From NCBI GenBank assembly GCA_038214085.1, contig JBBQSF010000034.1:1-24175 (forward strand): 24,175 nucleotides of DNA, read 5' to 3'. Under the pieces are notes generated by a model. It saw nothing but the letters and a program-made list of their open reading frames with translations, was not told the DNA's origin and made no database searches. This stretch comes from JBBQSF01 sp038214085 (GTDB lineage Bacteria > Bacteroidota > Bacteroidia > Bacteroidales > CG2-30-32-10). Below, in pieces: positions 6,063 to 14,075 of the stretch. The translations under genes were made by a program, and so were the position numbers. Position 1 is the first letter of the stretch. Every line of letters starts with the position of its first letter.

Positions 6063-6829
6063 TTATCAGGGAAAATAAACTGAATTTCCTTTTGCTCAAA
6101 TTCTTTCCTTTTTCCCTTTCTATCCTGAATAATTAAATGTCCGAACGGCGACACACCAATTATTTTTCCTTCAAAACTTAGATTTTCTGATTTAAAATTC
6201 AACCAAGTATTAAACCCAAATAATTTTTCAAGGTACTCCAATTCCTGAATGCTCATGCCACCATTTAAAAGCTGACTGTATCTTTCATCGAGAAACAAAC
6301 AAAGTTTTTTCAATAGAGATTTTACCCGAAATGATCTTCCCATAATATTTATAAGCGATACAGGGTTTGGCGCATCACTTTTAAAAACCTGCTGATTTAT
6401 GTTTATTCCAATTCCCACTAAACTGAATTTAATCACAGATCCCGAGATATTATTTTCGATAAGAATTCCTGCAATTTTTTTGTTCTGATAATAAATATCA
6501 TTAGGCCATTTGATAGCAACGTCGCGTTTAACAATACTTATAACAAAGTCGCAAACTGCTAAAGCAACAAAACGACAGATGGTATAATTGTCGGCAGCAT
6601 TTAAAAATTCCGGTTTAATGTAAAAGCTCATTGCAATGTTTTTTCCATCTTCACTTTCCCACTTGTTTTTTCCAAGGCCCTTGCCATCAATTTGTGATTT
6701 CGAGAAAACCACGAGCCCTTCGTTGATAAAATCGTTTTTTTTAGTTAGTTCCTGCAAATAAGCATTTGTAGAATTAACCTTATCAAGCACAATTATTTTA
6801 TTTCCAATAATGTTTTTTGAGCCGTTCAT
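6059..6829 (-). CDS. birA: Biotin--[acetyl-CoA-carboxylase] ligase, catalytic only
   Basis: This ligase activates biotin with ATP and attaches it to the lysine of biotin carboxyl carrier proteins. The 256-residue product lacks the N-terminal helix-turn-helix of the E. coli repressor, so it should be an enzyme without DNA-binding regulation (group I BPL). Motifs seen: S-T-N near residue 20-22, the ATP/biotin loop Q-I-D-G-K-G-L-G-K-N-K-W at about 46-57 (equivalent to GRGRxGRxW, here with Lys for Arg), K-W-P-N-D at 107-111, K-K-I-A-G-I-L-I-E at 117-125, and V-G-I-G-I-N-I-N at about 138-145. The ATG at 6827-6829 matches the family start. The gene is convergent with the SRPBCC gene and divergent from rsfS. 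Confidence 0.93.
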   Translation of the reverse strand: MNGSKNIIGNKIIVLDKVNSTNAYLQELTKKNDFINEGLVVFSKSQIDGKGLGKNKWESEDGKNIAMSFYIKPEFLNAADNYTICRFVALAVCDFVISIVKRDVAIKWPNDIYYQNKKIAGILIENNISGSVIKFSLVGIGININQQVFKSDAPNPVSLINIMGRSFRVKSLLKKLCLFLDERYSQLLNGGMSIQELEYLEKLFGFNTWLNFKSENLSFEGKIIGVSPFGHLIIQDRKGKRKEFEQKEIQFIFPDN

Positions 6830-6893
6830 TTTAAAAATTTGAAATAATTTAAATCATTAATATATAGCATACTAAGAATTCAATTAAATTCCT

Positions 6894-6901
6894 TAAATTT
6901 G
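6894..6901 (+). promoter_or_regulatory. Putative rsfS-ftsH operon promoter, TAnnTTTG box
   Basis: TAAATTTG matches the Bacteroidetes -7 consensus and lies 23 bp before the rsfS ATG, in the 95 bp gap shared with divergent birA. A -33 TTG at the right spacing is not evident. Confidence 0.4.
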
Positions 6902-6924
6902 CATCTCCAAAATTAAACTATTTG

Positions 6925-7305
6925 ATGGCGAAAAAACGAATAAAAAAAGAAACTCCGGAAAATTTATCCGAAATTATTATCAACAGTATTCAGGAAAAAA
7001 AAGGAAAACATATTGTAAGCCTTGATTTACGAAAACTCGATCATGCCGTTTCGGATCATTTTATTGTATGCTCTGGCAATTCCACAACACAGGTTCTAGC
7101 AATTGCTGATTTCATTCAGGATGAAGTATTTCTTGCCACAGGAACAAAACCCTGGCATAAGGAGGGAATGCTCAATGCAGAATGGGTTTTGCTTGATTAT
7201 GTTAACGTAGTAGTTCATATTTTCCAGGAAACAACCCGTGAATTTTACAAAATTGAAAAACTCTGGGCCGACGCCGAAATCAAAGAAATTGAAGCAATTG
7301 ATTAA
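6925..7305 (+). CDS. rsfS: Ribosomal silencing factor RsfS (YbeB/Iojap)
   Basis: This protein binds uL14 of the 50S subunit and blocks subunit joining under nutrient limitation. The 126-residue product carries the family core D-H-F-I-V-C-S-G-N-S-T-T-Q-V (about residues 48-61) and the later K-P-W-H-K-E-G-M-L-N-A-E-W-V-L-L-D-Y block with V-V-H-I-F. The N terminus is lysine-rich and variable, as in the family. I chose ATG 6925 (M-A-K-K-R) over the TTG three bases before it. It is the first gene of the apparent rsfS-ftsH-LUD-DUF2007-cdsA-psd unit; ftsH begins 20 bp after its stop. Confidence 0.93.
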   Translation: MAKKRIKKETPENLSEIIINSIQEKKGKHIVSLDLRKLDHAVSDHFIVCSGNSTTQVLAIADFIQDEVFLATGTKPWHKEGMLNAEWVLLDYVNVVVHIFQETTREFYKIEKLWADAEIKEIEAID

Positions 7306-7325
7306 CACATAATCGATATAATAAT

Positions 7326-9467
7326 ATGTCAGAAAATCAAAATAATTTTCCTAAAAATAACAAACCTCCTATTTCTTCAAAAAAACCAGGAAAAGGATTC
7401 AATTTTTACTGGATCTACGGGATACTTGCTGTATTTTTTCTTGCACTTCAGTTTTTTAGCTGGAATGGCACAATGGAGACTATTACATTTCAGAAATTTG
7501 ACAGCGATATGCTTTCAACTGGCGATGTTGAAAAAGTAGTTGTTGTAAACAAAGAACGCGTTGATGTATACATAAAAAAAGACAGCCTCAAAAAAGAAAA
7601 GTTCAGCAAAGTAAGCAAAGGCGTTAGTGGCGGACTTAGCGAAGGTCCTCATTATAATTTTAACATCAGTTCTGATGAAACATTCCGACTGGATTTAAAT
7701 GATGCCAAGGCAAGAATTATTGCAGCCGATACAGTAGGTAAAGCGCCAGTAGAACAAGCCAAAATCATCAATTACTGGCAAAAATTTCCGGTAGGTGTTG
7801 ACACCGAAAGCAACTGGGGACGAGAAGCTCTTGGCTGGGTTCTGCCAATTGTACTTATGGTGGTTTTATGGATGTGGATTATGCGCCGAATGGGTGGTGG
7901 AGCAGGCGGTGGCGGCCAGATTTTCAATATCGGCAAAGCCAAAGCCCAGTTGTTCGATAAAGATACTTCTGTTAACATAAATTTTAATGATGTTGCCGGA
8001 TTACAGGAAGCAAAAGTGGAAATCATGGAAATTGTTGACTTCCTGAAAAATCCAAAAAAATATACTGATCTTGGCGGAAAAATCCCTAAGGGCGCTTTAT
8101 TAATCGGTCCTCCAGGAACTGGAAAAACCTTACTTGCAAAAGCAGTTGCTGGTGAAGCAAAAGTTCCATTTTTCTCTTTGTCAGGTTCTGACTTTGTTGA
8201 AATGTTCGTAGGCGTTGGTGCTTCGCGTGTTCGTGATCTTTTTAAACAAGCCAAAGAAAAAGCGCCTTGTATTATTTTTATTGATGAAATTGACGCTATC
8301 GGCCGTGCCAGAGGAAAAAATGCTATGACCGGGGCCAACGATGAACGCGAAAACACTTTAAACCAGTTGCTGACTGAAATGGATGGCTTTGGAACAAATG
8401 TGGGTGTAATTATTCTCGCAGCTACAAACAGAGCTGATATTCTCGACCGTGCACTGATGCGTGCTGGCCGTTTCGACCGTCAGATTCACCTCGAACTTCC
8501 CGACCTTGAAGAAAGAAAAGCAATTTTTAAAGTTCATATTCGTCAGTTGAAGCTTGACAAATCAGTAGACACAGACTTTTTAGCAAAACAAACACCTGGA
8601 TTTTCGGGTGCCGACATTGCCAATGTTTGTAATGAATCAGCCTTGATAGCTGCACGTTATTCAAAAACCGCAATTGAAAAACAAGATTTCCTCGACGCCA
8701 TTGACAGAATTGTGGGTGGTTTGGAAAAACGAAGTAAAATTATTACTCCAGAAGAAAAAAAGGTAATTGCCTTTCATGAAGCCGGACACGCTGCAGTTAG
8801 CTGGATGCTGGAACATGCTCATCCACTGATAAAAGTTACCATTGTTCCCCGTGGCAGAGCTCTTGGGGCAGCCTGGTATCTTCCAGAAGAACGACAAATT
8901 ACCACATACGACCAGATTTTAGACGATCTATCTGCAACTTTAGGTGGCCGTGCCGCTGAGGAAATAATCTTTGGCCGCATTTCTACCGGAGCACTTAACG
9001 ATCTCGAAAAAGTTACCAAACAGGCTTATGCAATGATCGTTTATTACGGACTAAATAAAGTGATTGGAAACCTGAGTTTCTACGATTCTTCTGGTGCCAG
9101 TGAATATTCTTTTAATAAACCTTACAGCGAGGAAACAGCTAAAACCATTGACAAAGAACTCAGTATTTTGGTTGAAATGGCTTATGGCAGAGCGAAAAAG
9201 ATACTCTTTGAAAACCGTGAAAAGCTTGAAAAACTTGCTAATTTATTGCTCGAAAAAGAAGTTATTTTCCGCGAAGACCTCGAAAATATTTTTGGTCTGC
9301 GTTTATTTGAAAAAGATGTAGCGCTTAAAATTAAAGAAGATAAAGAAAAAGAAGATAAAGAGGAAGAAGAAAGGAAAAAAGAACTGGAAGCATCTAATCC
9401 TGTTGCTGAAATTACAACAGTTTTGGCGAATGCTGAAAATACTTCTGATACCCTCACCGTAAAATGA
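7326..9467 (+). CDS. ftsH: ATP-dependent zinc metalloprotease FtsH
   Basis: This membrane-anchored AAA+ protease extracts and degrades damaged or short-lived membrane and cytosolic proteins as a hexamer. The 713-residue product has a short cytosolic N terminus, TM1 (about 28-46), an extracytoplasmic domain with the lysine-rich insert typical of Bacteroidetes, and TM2 (about 169-188). A Gly-rich linker R-R-M-G-G-G-A-G-G-G-G precedes the AAA module. Walker A G-P-P-G-T-G-K-T begins at residue 261, and Walker B I-I-F-I-D-E-I-D has its Glu near 321. The SRH segment is T-N-R-A-D-I-L-D-R-A-L-M-R-A-G-R-F-D-R. The zinc site H-E-A-G-H starts at 484, and the third ligand is probably the Asp in L-N-D-L-E. 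The C-terminal tail is a charged K/E coil. Seven bp precede the next gene. Confidence 0.97.
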   Translation: MSENQNNFPKNNKPPISSKKPGKGFNFYWIYGILAVFFLALQFFSWNGTMETITFQKFDSDMLSTGDVEKVVVVNKERVDVYIKKDSLKKEKFSKVSKGVSGGLSEGPHYNFNISSDETFRLDLNDAKARIIAADTVGKAPVEQAKIINYWQKFPVGVDTESNWGREALGWVLPIVLMVVLWMWIMRRMGGGAGGGGQIFNIGKAKAQLFDKDTSVNINFNDVAGLQEAKVEIMEIVDFLKNPKKYTDLGGKIPKGALLIGPPGTGKTLLAKAVAGEAKVPFFSLSGSDFVEMFVGVGASRVRDLFKQAKEKAPCIIFIDEIDAIGRARGKNAMTGANDERENTLNQLLTEMDGFGTNVGVIILAATNRADILDRALMRAGRFDRQIHLELPDLEERKAIFKVHIRQLKLDKSVDTDFLAKQTPGFSGADIANVCNESALIAARYSKTAIEKQDFLDAIDRIVGGLEKRSKIITPEEKKVIAFHEAGHAAVSWMLEHAHPLIKVTIVPRGRALGAAWYLPEERQITTYDQILDDLSATLGGRAAEEIIFGRISTGALNDLEKVTKQAYAMIVYYGLNKVIGNLSFYDSSGASEYSFNKPYSEETAKTIDKELSILVEMAYGRAKKILFENREKLEKLANLLLEKEVIFREDLENIFGLRLFEKDVALKIKEDKEKEDKEEEERKKELEASNPVAEITTVLANAENTSDTLTVK

Positions 9468-9474
9468 TTCATTT

Positions 9475-10128
9475 ATGGAAGAAAGTACATCCAAAGAAAA
9501 AATAATGAAAAAAATAAGGAGTGCCTTGTTGCATAAAACAGACAATCCTTATCATAACATTGACTTTGAGTCAGACATTTATCAGGAAATTACCGAAAGC
9601 CTTGATGTTACTTTTGCCACTGAGCTACTTAATGTTGCTGGAAATTTTGTTTATTGTGAATCAGAAGAAGAATTCACAGTAAATCTTAAATCGCTGATGA
9701 TAGAAAATGAATGGTACACGATTTTCTGTACAGAAGAAAAACTGTCAGCACTTCTTGAAAAATCACATATTAAATTTGCTTCAGCAAAAGAAGATCTTCT
9801 TGAAGCAGAGGCAGGGATTACATCATGCGAATTTCTTATCGCACGACTAGGAAGTGTTTTGGTTTCATCGATGCACCAATCGGGAAGGAAAAATTTTGTT
9901 TATCCACCGGTTCATCTTGTTTTTGCTTATGCTTCGCAGATTGTCCCCGATCTAAAACAAGCATTTCAGGGAATTAAAGAAAAATACGGGAATAAACCAC
10001 CTTCAATGATTTCCCTTATTACCGGGCCAAGCAGAACAGCAGATATAGAGAAAACATTGATTATGGGCGCTCACGGACCAAAAGAATTGTTCGTTTTTGT
10101 TGTTGACGACTTGATAATTAATGAATAA
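9475..10128 (+). CDS. LUD domain protein, LutC-like
   Basis: This 217-residue cytosolic protein belongs to the LUD (LutC/YkgG) superfamily. The diagnostic C-terminal block is S-R-T-A-D-I-E-K-T-L-I-M-G-A-H-G-P-K-E-L at about residues 184-203, followed by hydrophobic F-V-F-V-V-D-D. In lactate-utilising bacteria LutC works with LutA and LutB in L-lactate oxidation. Here it sits between ftsH and DUF2007, separated by 7 and 3 bp, in what looks like a membrane-biogenesis operon. A lactate role is therefore not certain. The LutA-like gene at 13169 is the likeliest partner. No LutB is present in the window. Confidence 0.85.
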   Translation: MEESTSKEKIMKKIRSALLHKTDNPYHNIDFESDIYQEITESLDVTFATELLNVAGNFVYCESEEEFTVNLKSLMIENEWYTIFCTEEKLSALLEKSHIKFASAKEDLLEAEAGITSCEFLIARLGSVLVSSMHQSGRKNFVYPPVHLVFAYASQIVPDLKQAFQGIKEKYGNKPPSMISLITGPSRTADIEKTLIMGAHGPKELFVFVVDDLIINE

Positions 10129-10131
10129 ATT

Positions 10132-10338
10132 ATGAATACCGATAACTGGGCTTGTGTTTATTCAACTGCATTTGATCATAAAGCTGAAATAATCAAAGAC
10201 ACATTAATACAAGCAGGAATTGATGCAGTGATTGTAAACAAACAGGATTCGGTGTATAAGTTTGGGGAAATTGAAGTATATGTAAATGTTAATGATGTTC
10301 TTAGCGCTAAACAAATAATAAATTCAACTGGCTTGTGA
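10132..10338 (+). CDS. DUF2007 domain protein
   Basis: This 68-residue protein begins W-A-C-V-Y-S-T-A-F-D-H-K-A-E-I-I-K-D and continues with L-I-Q-A-G-I-D-A-V-I-V-N-K-Q-D-S. That is the typical pattern of DUF2007 (putative signal-transducing protein, compact ferredoxin-like alpha/beta fold). There is no signal peptide. The family has no firmly established biochemical role; some members appear as small sensors or as tails on membrane proteins. Its stop codon overlaps the GTG start of cdsA (GTGA), implying translational coupling with phospholipid synthesis. Confidence 0.8.
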   Translation: MNTDNWACVYSTAFDHKAEIIKDTLIQAGIDAVIVNKQDSVYKFGEIEVYVNVNDVLSAKQIINSTGL

Positions 10339-11165
10339 ATAATTTAATTTTACGTACTATAACAGGAGCTGTTTTTGTAACAGTAATAATAGGATCATTA
10401 CTTTGGAATTCCATTGCATTTGCCGCGGTTTTTGGCATCTTTACATTATTCGGATTGATAGAATTCTATTCGCTGATAAAAAAGCAAAATCATTCCCTTT
10501 TTTCTGTTTATGCAGTGATCGTAGGTTTTTTACTTTTTGCAGTTTCCTTTATTACTTCAGGGCGTTTTTTCCCTGGCGATTATTTTAAAACGGCCATAGC
10601 TTGCATTCTGGTGCTTTCGCTTGGAATATTTATTATTGAGCTTTTCCGTAGCAAGGAAAATCCATTTAATTCAATAGGTATATCTTTTTTGGGAATACTT
10701 TATATTGCAGTTCCTTTTTCGCTTCTTGTAAATATTCCGCAAATAAATCAACCAGAAAATTATTCTCCGGGAATAGTTCTTGGCTTTTTTCTGATTATGT
10801 GGTCAAACGATACATTCGCTTACATAACAGGAATGCTTATCGGGAAGAATAAACTGTATGAAAAGATTTCACCAAAAAAAACATGGGAAGGTTTTTTTGG
10901 CGGACTGGTATTTGCGCTGATAGTCGGATTTGCATTATCGCTAAAATTCGACAACCTCAGCCTTACACACTGGCTTATTCTCGCATTTATTATTGTAGTT
11001 ACTGGTACATTGGGCGATCTCATTGAATCAATGCTAAAAAGAAGTTTGGGTTGCAAAGATTCGGGTAAATTTTTTCCCGGTCATGGGGGAATTCTCGATC
11101 GCTTTGACTCTATATTGATTTCAACCCCGTTTGTTTATTTATATTTAATGCTGTTTTTAAAATAA
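10335..11165 (+). CDS. cdsA: Phosphatidate cytidylyltransferase
   Basis: This inner-membrane enzyme makes CDP-diacylglycerol from CTP and phosphatidate, the branch point of phospholipid synthesis. The 276-residue product has about seven or eight hydrophobic segments spread through its length. The PROSITE-type signature is complete near the C terminus: S at 232, then K-R-x4-K-D-S-G, F-P-G-H-G-G-I-L-D-R-F-D ending at 258. The upstream N-D-T-F-A-Y and S-P-K-K-T-W-E-G-F segments are also typical. Translation starts at GTG 10335, overlapping the DUF2007 stop by 4 bp; no nearby ATG preserves the first hydrophobic segment as well. psd starts 3 bp after the stop. Confidence 0.95.
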   Translation: MNNLILRTITGAVFVTVIIGSLLWNSIAFAAVFGIFTLFGLIEFYSLIKKQNHSLFSVYAVIVGFLLFAVSFITSGRFFPGDYFKTAIACILVLSLGIFIIELFRSKENPFNSIGISFLGILYIAVPFSLLVNIPQINQPENYSPGIVLGFFLIMWSNDTFAYITGMLIGKNKLYEKISPKKTWEGFFGGLVFALIVGFALSLKFDNLSLTHWLILAFIIVVTGTLGDLIESMLKRSLGCKDSGKFFPGHGGILDRFDSILISTPFVYLYLMLFLK

Positions 11166-11168
11166 ATT

Positions 11169-11825
11169 ATGAAAATTCACAAAGAAGGTTTCCTGATCAT
11201 ATTTTTCAGCTTAATTCTGCTTTCAGCATTGGCATTTGTAAGTATTCTGCTCTGGCCTGTACTTTCCGTTTTTCATTATGTTTTATTTGGAATTGAATTT
11301 GTTTTTTTTATACTGATCATCTCCTTTTTCAGGATTCCATTCCGAAATTATTCTACAGGTTCAAACAATATTATTTCTCCTTGCGATGGGAAAGTAGTGG
11401 TAATAGAAGAAATAACTGATACCGAATATTTTCAAGACAAACGAATACAGATTTCTGTTTTTATGTCGCCATTAAATGTTCATGTGAACCGCTATCCTAT
11501 TTCCGGAATTATTAAATATGTAAAATATTTTCCGGGAAAATATCTGGTTGCCTGGCATCCTAAATCGTCGACAGAAAATGAACGATTTTCGACTGTAATT
11601 GAGCATGAATCAGGAAAACAAATACTGGTAAAGCAAATTGCCGGTGCAGTAGCACGCAGGATTCGAAATTATGCAGTTGTTTCGAGTCAAGTTAAACAGT
11701 GCGAAGAGCTTGGTTTTATCAAATTTGGCTCTCGTGTTGACATATTGCTTCCTCCTGGTTCAAAAATATCTACTAATATTGGAGACAAAGTAAAAGGCGG
11801 AATTAGCATTCTAGCAGAAATATGA
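11169..11825 (+). CDS. psd: Phosphatidylserine decarboxylase family protein
   Basis: This is a pyruvoyl-dependent decarboxylase that turns phosphatidylserine into phosphatidylethanolamine. The 218-residue protein is of the short (type II / PSD-A) class. Two N-terminal hydrophobic segments (about 8-30 and 35-55) anchor it, followed by S-P-C-D-G-K-V, then V-F-M-S-P-L-N-V-H-V-N-R-Y-P with the catalytic His region. The self-cleavage motif is F-G-S-R-V-D with the Gly-Ser pair at 187-188; cleavage there would form the small alpha chain with the pyruvoyl group. It is the last gene of the tight operon. A phosphatidylserine synthase gene is not in the window. Confidence 0.93.
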   Translation: MKIHKEGFLIIFFSLILLSALAFVSILLWPVLSVFHYVLFGIEFVFFILIISFFRIPFRNYSTGSNNIISPCDGKVVVIEEITDTEYFQDKRIQISVFMSPLNVHVNRYPISGIIKYVKYFPGKYLVAWHPKSSTENERFSTVIEHESGKQILVKQIAGAVARRIRNYAVVSSQVKQCEELGFIKFGSRVDILLPPGSKISTNIGDKVKGGISILAEI

Positions 11826-11897
11826 TTTTGACTTTTTTTTAACATTTCTGTTCTGCATATACAGACATGCCAATTGTTTTATTTTATAATATTTTGA

Positions 11898-11927
11898 TTG
11901 TCATATCAATAAAAAAGTATATATTTG
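11898..11927 (+). promoter_or_regulatory. Putative promoter of the small Cys-containing secreted protein gene
   Basis: TTG at 11898-11900, a 19 bp spacer and TATATTTG at 11920-11927 give a good match to the Bacteroidetes TTG / TAnnTTTG promoter. It lies 26 bp before the ATG at 11954 and makes this gene independent of the psd operon. Confidence 0.6.
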
Positions 11928-11953
11928 CAATACCACACAAAAAGATATATGTT

Positions 11954-12313
11954 ATGAAAAAGTTATTTTCTGTTATTTTTGTATTTGCACTCATTGGTAT
12001 TTTCGGATTATCCTTAAATGCACAAACTACCGAAGTAAAAGGAACAAAAAAAGTTGCCGTTATAAAAACGGTTGTAGAGCGCAAACAAGCAACATCTATT
12101 CAACGTGTTTCTGAAACTGATCAAAACAATTCTGTTGTAAACGAAGTTAAAGAGACCCAAACCACACCTGAATCAACTACCATAGAAGAAAAACCAGTAG
12201 AATTAAAAAAGTGTGTTACAACAACTACCAATTGCCAGAAAAAATGTACAACTCCTTGTCACCAGCAACAAGGCACAAATGAAGCCGATAAAAAACCGGT
12301 CCCAAAATTTTAA
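11954..12313 (+). CDS. Small secreted protein with C-terminal cysteines, unknown function
   Basis: This 119-residue protein has a clear signal peptide (M-K-K-L-F-S-V-I-F-V-F-A-L-I-G-I-F-G, ending S-L-N-A-Q). The mature part is short, low-complexity, rich in Thr, Lys, Glu and Gln, with a basic stretch (K-G-T-K-K-V-A-V-I-K-T) and four cysteines near the C terminus in the pattern C-V-T-T-T-T-N-C-Q-K-K-C-T-T-P-C-H. These could bind metal or form two disulfides. I recognise no family. ATG 11954 is chosen over the open frame from 11867 because it starts the signal peptide and lies downstream of a good promoter. It has its own promoter and a strong terminator, so it is a monocistronic unit. Confidence 0.7.
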   Translation: MKKLFSVIFVFALIGIFGLSLNAQTTEVKGTKKVAVIKTVVERKQATSIQRVSETDQNNSVVNEVKETQTTPESTTIEEKPVELKKCVTTTTNCQKKCTTPCHQQQGTNEADKKPVPKF

Positions 12314-12336
12314 GATTTTTATTAATTACAATACTT

Positions 12337-12363
12337 GCTGCCCAAAAAAGGCAGCTTTTTTTT
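12337..12363 (+). terminator. Rho-independent terminator
   Basis: GCTGCC (12337-12342) and GGCAGC (12350-12355) form a perfect 6 bp stem around a 7-base A-rich loop, followed directly by eight T (12356-12363). It ends transcription from the small secreted protein gene and protects the convergent HAD gene. Confidence 0.85.
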
Positions 12364-12364
12364 G

Positions 12365-13060
12365 CTATAGCACCTTACATAATTCCTTTAAAGAAAAGAT
12401 TTGAAAAGTAGGTTCAAATTCTATTTTTAGCTTTTCCGGATTATAAAAAACCTGATCAATACCAAAATCAGAAGCGCCCAATATATCCACTTCAATATCA
12501 TCGCCAATCATAAGAGAAGCCTCTGGTAAAACACCTGCCTTATCAATAGAATACTGAAAAATGTGTGGGTTTGGTTTTTTGCATCCAACCTCTTCCGAAG
12601 TAATGATACAGTTAAAATATTTACCAAGCCCCGAATGTTCGATTTTCACAAACTGAACTTCACTAAAGCCATTTGTAATAATGTGAAGCCTGTATTTTTT
12701 GAATAAATATTCGAGCGCTTCTATTGCAAAAGGCATCAGTTTTGTTTTTAATGGACTGCGTTTTATGTATTCTTTCGACATGGACTCAGCAATGTCGCGG
12801 TTATTTACTTTAAAATCGGACAATGTCCTTTTGAATCTTTCTAAACTAAGAAAATCTTTGGTTACCGCTCCCTTACGATACATTTCCCAAAGCTGAGTAT
12901 TGTGAACTTCATAAACATTAAAAAAATCATGTGGGGATTTAATACTGTATTCGGAAAGTAGAAAATAATCGTATAAATCCCTGAATGTTTCAGTAGTATT
13001 GGCATGAAAATCCCACAAGGTTTTATCAAGATCAAAAAATATATCGGTATAATTCTTCAT
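12365..13060 (-). CDS. YjjG-type HAD family nucleotidase
   Basis: This is a haloacid-dehalogenase-superfamily phosphatase, probably a noncanonical pyrimidine nucleoside monophosphatase that cleans up the nucleotide pool. The 231-residue product has motif I F-F-D-L-D-K-T-L-W-D-F (Asp10 nucleophile, Asp12), motif II I-I-T-N-G-F, a conserved Lys in G-C-K-K-P-N-P (motif III) and motif IV M-I-G-D-D-I-E-V-D. The C1-type helical cap lies between motifs I and II. I chose ATG 13058-13060 because the family starts a few residues before motif I. A TAnnTTTG box lies upstream. Substrate assignment rests on overall resemblance, not on a diagnostic residue. Confidence 0.85.
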   Translation of the reverse strand: MKNYTDIFFDLDKTLWDFHANTTETFRDLYDYFLLSEYSIKSPHDFFNVYEVHNTQLWEMYRKGAVTKDFLSLERFKRTLSDFKVNNRDIAESMSKEYIKRSPLKTKLMPFAIEALEYLFKKYRLHIITNGFSEVQFVKIEHSGLGKYFNCIITSEEVGCKKPNPHIFQYSIDKAGVLPEASLMIGDDIEVDILGASDFGIDQVFYNPEKLKIEFEPTFQIFSLKELCKVL

Positions 13061-13081
13061 AAAATAGCTGATAACAAAGTG

Positions 13082-13089
13082 CAAAAGTA
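13082..13089 (-). promoter_or_regulatory. Putative promoter box of the HAD gene
   Basis: Read on the minus strand, 13089 to 13082 is TACTTTTG, a match to TAnnTTTG, 21 bp before the ATG of the HAD gene. No -33 element at the standard spacing is seen. Confidence 0.4.
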
Positions 13090-13140
13090 ATTTTTTTACG
13101 GATGTTTTATGCTGGTTTACCTTTCAAATTAAATTATTGT

Positions 13141-13148
13141 TATTTTTG
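13141..13148 (+). promoter_or_regulatory. Putative promoter box of the LutA-like gene
   Basis: TATTTTTG matches TAnnTTTG and lies 20 bp before the ATG at 13169. It shares the short divergent gap with the HAD promoter. A -33 box is not obvious. Confidence 0.4.
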
Positions 13149-13168
13149 CTTAATAAATCATACCTCTA

Positions 13169-13888
13169 ATGAAAGTTGACCTCTTCATCCCCTGCTTTAT
13201 TGACCAAATTTACCCGCAGACTGCATTTAATATGATAAAAGTGCTTGAAAAACTGGGCGTTGAAGTTAATTACAATACTGAACAAACCTGTTGTGGTCAG
13301 CTTGTTTTTAACGGAGGTTTCTGGGAACATGCAAAATGCTTGGGTGAAAAGTTTATCAATGATTTTTCTCACGACAAGCCTATTGTTGCACCTTCAGCCT
13401 CTTGCGTGAGTTTTGTGCGCAACTATTATCCTGAGATGTTCCACAACACAGCTTACCATCTTGAATATAAACAACTCCAAAAAAACATATTTGAATTTTC
13501 TGATTTTATAGTAAATGTATTAAAAGTAACAGATGTTGGCGCCCGCTTCAACGGATCAGTTACTTATCACGATGCCTGTGCTGCACTTAGAGAATATGGA
13601 ATTAAAGAGGAACCCCGTTTGTTGCTCCAGAATGTTAAAGGTCTTGAAATTAAAGAAATGCCCGACAGCGATGTTTGTTGCGGTTTTGGCGGAACATTTT
13701 CTGTAAAAAATGAATCCATTTCTATTGCAATGGCCGAACAAAAAGTTCAACATTCCATTGAAACTGGTGCAGAATATATAGTTTCTACAGAAGCTTCTTG
13801 TTTAATGCATCTTGATGGATATATTAAAAAAAATAATCTTCCGATTAAAACCATTCATTTAGCTGATATTCTAGCTTCAGAAATTTGA
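13169..13888 (+). CDS. LutA-like (Fe-S)-binding protein with two CCG domains
   Basis: This 239-residue cytosolic protein has two cysteine-rich CCG domains as in LutA/GlpC/HdrB. First set: Cys9, C-C-G at 41-43 and Cys79. Second set: Cys137 (H-D-A-C), C-C-G-F-G-G from 170, and Cys211 (E-A-S-C). Such domains bind an iron-sulfur cluster and pass electrons; LutA works with LutB and LutC in oxidising L-lactate to pyruvate. The gene stands alone, divergent from the HAD gene and without lutB or lutC next to it. A LutC-like gene lies about 3 kb upstream on the same strand. The 187 bp gap after it has no recognised terminator. Confidence 0.88.
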   Translation: MKVDLFIPCFIDQIYPQTAFNMIKVLEKLGVEVNYNTEQTCCGQLVFNGGFWEHAKCLGEKFINDFSHDKPIVAPSASCVSFVRNYYPEMFHNTAYHLEYKQLQKNIFEFSDFIVNVLKVTDVGARFNGSVTYHDACAALREYGIKEEPRLLLQNVKGLEIKEMPDSDVCCGFGGTFSVKNESISIAMAEQKVQHSIETGAEYIVSTEASCLMHLDGYIKKNNLPIKTIHLADILASEI

Positions 13889-14075
13889 ATTTTAAGATAA
13901 AAGTTATTTTCTGTTTGGTAAGTTCAATTTTTTACTAAATTTACAACTTTAATTTCAATTCTAATCTATTAATTAAATCGTTTTAGGTTATAATTATAAA
14001 TATTTTGTGTTATTATTTGTCGATATTACTAATTTATTTTAGCAACCAAATTGAAAAACATTCGTCATTAAACTA

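Noticed and set aside
7772..8356. 194-codon minus-strand ORF inside ftsH
   Set aside because: It lies fully antisense to the most conserved AAA core of ftsH, has no family resemblance and no promoter.
11867..11953. Upstream start for the small secreted protein
   Set aside because: It precedes the promoter and would hide the clear signal peptide at 11954.
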